From Acidobacteriaceae bacterium (GTDB lineage Bacteria > Acidobacteriota > Terriglobia > Terriglobales > Acidobacteriaceae), in NCBI GenBank assembly GCA_030040175.1, contig JASHUF010000435.1, positions 1 through 6,800 on the forward strand: a stretch of 6,800 nucleotides of DNA. The letters are read 5' to 3'. Both the position numbers and the translations under genes were made by a program. Below are positions 4,125 to 6,800 of the stretch, one piece after another (within the stretch, counting starts at the first letter, position 1; every line of letters begins with the position of its first letter). The notes below the pieces were generated by a model. It worked only from the letters and a program-made list of their open reading frames with translations, was not told where the DNA came from and searched no databases.

Positions 4125-6218
4125 TTGCGGCAAAAGCTTGTAAGCCTGGCTGTATGGGCTGCCTTGGGAGCGGCACCGCTTGCCGCCCAGAAGAAAGTCA
4201 GTCCGCCTGCTCCGCAACAAGCCTCCGGGACGAGCCCCGCGGCCATCTTTGACGCCACCAGCCTTGGGTCCCCGCTGGTGCTCGACAGGGACTGGCGGGT
4301 GGGCATCACGGCCAACGCGGCGGCTTCGTCCCCGGATTTCGACGACTCCTCGTGGGCCATCCGCGCCATCGGCTCGTCGATGACCGAGGTCCCGGATACC
4401 GACCAGCCGCCGCCCGATAAAGGCATCCACGTCGTGGTGACGACTCCGAGCGGACCCATCGAGGCGCCGAGCAGCGGCAAACAGCGCTACGCCTGGTTCC
4501 GGCTTCACATCCGCCTTGCGCCCAACCACGGTCCTATCGCCCTGTTCATCGAGCTGCCGGTTTCTCAGGCCACTGGTTTCGGTGTCTCCTCCGGATTCAA
4601 CCTGGACGTCTTCGCCAATGGCAGGCTCATCCAGCCCGAGGGCCCGCATGGAAGCGACTCCGGACGCTATCAGACCATCAGCCGCATCTACGACCTGAAC
4701 GTAGAGGCCTCCGGCACCTCGCTGGTTCTGGTGGTGCGCTTCCCTTACGGTCAGGGCGCCGACTCCAACCTTTTCGCCTGGCGGACGCTTTCCCTGGGCA
4801 ATCGCAACGATCTTGCGCGCGAACTCATTCTCTGGCGCAACCGCAGTCTCTTCGAGCGCATACCGCGCCTCATCTACTCCGTGCTACTCCTCTTTCTCGC
4901 CGCCTTTTTGCTGGCGCTTTACTTTGCCCAGCGCGGGCATCCCGAATATCTGTGGCTGGCCCTGCACTATCTGGTGCAGGCGCCGATCGGCTTTGTGGAG
5001 CTCTACGGCAGTTTCGCCCGGCTCGACAGCCTCTGGTACGCGGCGCTGGTGATGCAGCTGGTGCTGGCCTCGGCTTATCTTTTCTTCGAGTTTCTCGTAG
5101 CCTTTCTCGCCTTGCCGCGCAAGTGGTACATCCGCTGGCTGCGCTATTGCGCGCCCATCCTCGCTTTGGTGGGACCCACACTGCTGCTGGTCTTCCACGG
5201 CACCTTTATCGCGGTGCTTCTGGCCATCATCTTTTTCGGCGTTCTGCTCTGGCTCATCTGGTGGACGATCTTCGTCTTCGTCACGCTGATTGCAGCCGCG
5301 GTGCGCCGCAATTTTGAGGCAGGGCTCCTGCTGGTGCCGCTGGTGCTCAGCCTGGTGGGGGTCGTGGAGCCGGTGGTGCTGGCCACGATGAACGCGGCCA
5401 CCGGGCAACAGTATCGCTCCCCGCTTACGGTGATGGCCGGCCCCATCCCCTTCCACTTTGCCTCCTTCGGCGACTTCACCGGCATCCTCGTCATCGTGCT
5501 CATCATCTTCTTCCGCTTCCTGCGCATCCAGCGCACGCAGGAGCGGGTTTCGAGCGAGCTCGAAGCCGCGCGCAGCGTGCAGGAGCTGCTGATTCCTCTG
5601 GAAAAGCCGGCCACGCCCGGCTTTGAAGTGGACTCCGTCTACAACCCGGCCAACGAGGTGGGCGGCGATTTCTTTCACGTGCAGGCCATTGGCGAGCGCG
5701 GCATGCTGGTGGTCATCGGCGACGTGGCCGGCAAGGGTCTCAAGGCAGCCATGAACGTCTCCATGCTGATGGGCGCACTGCGCCGCTCGTCGGAGCCCAA
5801 TCCGGCCAAGATCCTCGAGTCGCTGAACCGCGTGCTCGTAGGAACTGACAGCTTTACCACATGCCAGGCGGCGTGGTTCGGCCTCAACGGCGAGCTCGTC
5901 CTTGCCAATGCCGGCCATCTGCCTCCTTATCTCAACAGCCAGGAGGTCGCCGTCGCCGGCGGGCTGCCGCTCGGCGTTCTTCGCGACATCCGTTACGAGG
6001 AGCTGCGTTTGTATCTCCACCCCGGCGATCGCATTCTTCTCTTTTCCGACGGAGTGGTGGAGGCGCGCAAGCCCTCCGGCGAGCTCTTCGGCTTCGATCG
6101 CGTGCATAATCTCAGCAACCAGAGCGCGTTTTATCTGGCCGAAGCAGCCAAGGCCTTCGGGCAGGAAGACGACATTACCGTGCTCACCGTGCGCCGCCTG
6201 GCGCAGATGGCAGCGTGA
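4125..6218 (+). CDS. Membrane receptor phosphatase: extracytoplasmic beta-sandwich, ~7 TM helices, SpoIIE/RsbU PP2C domain
   Basis: A 697-residue predicted Ser/Thr phosphatase of the SpoIIE/RsbU type. In such systems the enzyme dephosphorylates an anti-sigma antagonist in response to a signal. Order: signal peptide 1-21 (AAPLAA, then Gln22). Next an extracytoplasmic domain (~40-225) with patterns of a galactose-binding-like jellyroll (DFDDSSWAI, AWFRLHIRLA, LDVFANGRLI). Membrane helices lie at about 248-268, 274-293, 304-330, 340-357, 360-392 (long), 399-421 and 445-466. A helical linker (467-488, ELEAARSVQELL) leads to the phosphatase domain (~500-692). Metal-binding acidic residues are in place: Asp515 (VGGDFF), Asp533 (GDVAGKG), Asp642 (SDGVVE) and Asp682/683 (EDDIT). 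The layout resembles 7TMR-DISM receptors with a PP2C output. Start is TTG. No sigma-regulatory partner is adjacent, so it is an orphan here. The ligand is unknown. Confidence 0.92.
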   Translation: MRQKLVSLAVWAALGAAPLAAQKKVSPPAPQQASGTSPAAIFDATSLGSPLVLDRDWRVGITANAAASSPDFDDSSWAIRAIGSSMTEVPDTDQPPPDKGIHVVVTTPSGPIEAPSSGKQRYAWFRLHIRLAPNHGPIALFIELPVSQATGFGVSSGFNLDVFANGRLIQPEGPHGSDSGRYQTISRIYDLNVEASGTSLVLVVRFPYGQGADSNLFAWRTLSLGNRNDLARELILWRNRSLFERIPRLIYSVLLLFLAAFLLALYFAQRGHPEYLWLALHYLVQAPIGFVELYGSFARLDSLWYAALVMQLVLASAYLFFEFLVAFLALPRKWYIRWLRYCAPILALVGPTLLLVFHGTFIAVLLAIIFFGVLLWLIWWTIFVFVTLIAAAVRRNFEAGLLLVPLVLSLVGVVEPVVLATMNAATGQQYRSPLTVMAGPIPFHFASFGDFTGILVIVLIIFFRFLRIQRTQERVSSELEAARSVQELLIPLEKPATPGFEVDSVYNPANEVGGDFFHVQAIGERGMLVVIGDVAGKGLKAAMNVSMLMGALRRSSEPNPAKILESLNRVLVGTDSFTTCQAAWFGLNGELVLANAGHLPPYLNSQEVAVAGGLPLGVLRDIRYEELRLYLHPGDRILLFSDGVVEARKPSGELFGFDRVHNLSNQSAFYLAEAAKAFGQEDDITVLTVRRLAQMAA

Positions 6219-6301
6219 CTTCCATCCGGTCTGCAACCGCCTTCGTCCATTTGAGACCCTCCACCGCAAGCCAGACCTCGCGCGCAGAACAACCGCTTAA
6301 A

Positions 6302-6340
6302 AAGGTCGCTGCGCAGCCTTTCGGACTGCGCAGTAACCTT
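6302..6340 (-). terminator. Strong hairpin with T-run on the minus strand: intrinsic terminator
   Basis: Arms AAGGTCGCTGCGCAG and CTGCGCAGTAACCTT pair at 13 of 15 positions, with one extra G-T wobble, around a 9-nt loop. On the minus strand the stem is followed by CCTTTTTAAG (five T), which fits termination of a leftward transcript, here the partial membrane gene at 6589-6800. Toward the right (the phosphatase transcript) there is no T-run, so it would be a weaker stop in that direction. Confidence 0.65.
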
Positions 6341-6374
6341 CTGTCTCACTGACCTGCCGGAGTCAGTGAAGCAG
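6341..6374. repeat. Second hairpin directly abutting the terminator
   Basis: TCACTGAC (6346-6353) and GTCAGTGA (6362-6369) are perfect 8-bp arms with an 8-nt loop. They extend outward, with single-base bulges, by CTG and CAG pairs. No T-run follows on either strand. Being immediately next to the first hairpin, it may contribute to a bidirectional 3'-end structure. Confidence 0.6.
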
Positions 6375-6420
6375 CTCAATAGCGTGGCTCATCTCTCTGA
6401 AAGGTAGGGGCTCCGGGCGC

Positions 6421-6458
6421 GAAATTTGTCATTGAATTGTCGAAAGAATGCAAATTTC
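6421..6458. repeat. Inverted repeat GAAATTTG / CAAATTTC
   Basis: Perfect 8-bp arms at 6421-6428 and 6451-6458 are separated by 22 nt. They are flanked by CGC and CGCG that can extend the pairing with a small bulge. It is AT-rich in GC-rich surroundings. Function unknown. Confidence 0.5.
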
Positions 6459-6480
6459 TCGCGGGGTGCGCTCGGAGCAT

Positions 6481-6503
6481 GATCGCGCGCGGACGCGGCG
6501 ATC
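6481..6503 (+). terminator. GC-rich hairpin followed at a distance by T6 (possible plus-strand terminator)
   Basis: GATCGC (6481-6486) pairs with GCGATC (6498-6503). Inside, CGC and GCG pair around a GGAC loop with one bulged G, giving nine pairs. T6 lies at 6512-6517, but 8 nt separate it from the stem, longer than in a standard intrinsic terminator. It could stop the rightward phosphatase transcript about 300 nt past its stop codon. Confidence 0.35.
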
Positions 6504-6588
6504 GCATTGAATTTTTTCTTTGGGGTTGAATCTCACCGCGCCGCGCGCGCAGGTCGCGTGCCTCTGGAGTTCCTTCGCCAGCCGACGA

Positions 6589-6800
6589 CTAAGGCTGGTT
6601 TCTCCATAGCCAGGGCACGAACGACCACTCAAGATACCAGGACAAAAAGAACAGAACCGCTACCGCGAAGACCGTCCACAGATACATCTTCACGGGCAGG
6701 GTCTCGATTAGATGCTGGCCGTTCCGCGTTTCCACGCGCCATGGTTTGGCAAAGAGGATGCCGCTCAGGAAGCAGATGCATCCGGCCAGGGCAATGTTTT
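6589..6800 (-). CDS. Integral membrane protein, C-terminal fragment (family not recognised; start off right edge)
   Basis: Reading leftward from the right edge, an open frame encodes 69 residues ending at TAG (6589-6591). It begins NIALAGCICFLSGILFAKPW, a first hydrophobic helix. A polar segment (VETRNGQHLIETLP) follows, then a second helix (residues about 37-56, YLWTVFAVAVLFFLSWYL), and a Trp-rich tail ending VPWLWRNQP. The two helices with a short loop, and the normal codon use, support a real gene. I do not recognise the family. It converges on the phosphatase gene; the hairpin with T-run at 6302-6340 is its probable terminator, although 250 nt downstream. Most of the protein, including any diagnostic domain, lies outside the window. 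Confidence 0.75.
   Translation of the reverse strand, partial: NIALAGCICFLSGILFAKPWRVETRNGQHLIETLPVKMYLWTVFAVAVLFFLSWYLEWSFVPWLWRNQP

Larger units (their letters stand above)
6219..6588. other. Convergent gene-free region with multiple hairpins
   Basis: This 370-bp stretch lies between the 3' ends of two converging genes. The left 80 bp show nothing notable. From 6302 there are four inverted repeats: 6302-6340, 6341-6374, 6421-6458 and 6481-6503, plus T6 at 6512-6517. The 9-mer CATTGAATT occurs at 6430 and 6505. An open minus-strand frame of 67 codons (6429-6632) overlaps the 3' end of the right-hand gene and has no recognisable protein features, so no gene is called. Confidence 0.65.

Noticed and set aside
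3906..4649. 247-codon minus-strand frame crossing the divergent promoter region
   Set aside because: It overlaps the N-terminus of the phosphatase gene, has no good ribosome site and shows no recognisable protein features.
4884..6269. 461-codon minus-strand open frame opposite the phosphatase gene
   Set aside because: Its product is rich in His, Gln, Glu and Gly and has no domain pattern, and the opposite strand encodes a complete phosphatase. The length comes from codon bias in the sense gene.
6429..6632. 67-codon minus-strand frame in the convergent region
   Set aside because: It overlaps the 3' end of the better supported membrane gene, spans three inverted-repeat arms, and has no Shine-Dalgarno or known motif.

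Overview
The window reads as chromosomal DNA from a GC-rich bacterium. The gene set, the GC-rich codon use, and the mixed GTG, TTG and ATG starts would fit an Acidobacteriota-type genome. That placement is inference from gene content and style, not a marker-gene assignment.

Layout, left to right. (1) Positions 1-1562, minus strand: an aminopeptidase P/prolidase-like M24 peptidase followed after 64 nt by accB, which encodes the biotin carrier of acetyl-CoA carboxylase. accB runs off the left edge, where accC would be expected. (2) 1563-1751: a short intergenic segment holding two AGCT-based heptanucleotide arrays in opposite orientation. (3) 1752-2018, minus strand: a small excisionase/MerR-type helix-turn-helix protein. 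A clear promoter and an operator-like inverted repeat lie upstream of it. (4) 2019-2358: a gene-free stretch with that promoter, G-tracts and a GC-rich hairpin. (5) 2359-3849, minus strand: an exported M48 zinc metallopeptidase with a long low-complexity linker. (6) 3850-4124: a divergent promoter region. (7) 4125-6218, plus strand: a 697-residue membrane receptor phosphatase with signal peptide, extracytoplasmic beta-sandwich, about seven membrane helices and a SpoIIE/RsbU-type PP2C domain. It starts at TTG. (8) 6219-6588: a convergent intergenic region with at least four hairpins. (9) 6589-6800, minus strand: the C-terminal end of an unrecognised membrane protein cut by the right edge.

Functionally this is mostly housekeeping (fatty-acid synthesis, peptide turnover) next to envelope quality control (M48 peptidase) and signal transduction (receptor phosphatase). 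The M48 and phosphatase genes are divergent and share one upstream region, so co-regulation is possible but not shown. No anti-sigma kinase, anti-sigma antagonist, sigma factor, transposase, integrase, CRISPR array, tRNA or rRNA is visible. I see no convincing new multi-gene system. The most unusual material is non-coding: the opposed heptad arrays, the operator-like repeat overlapping the -35 of the HTH gene, and the hairpin cluster in the convergent region.
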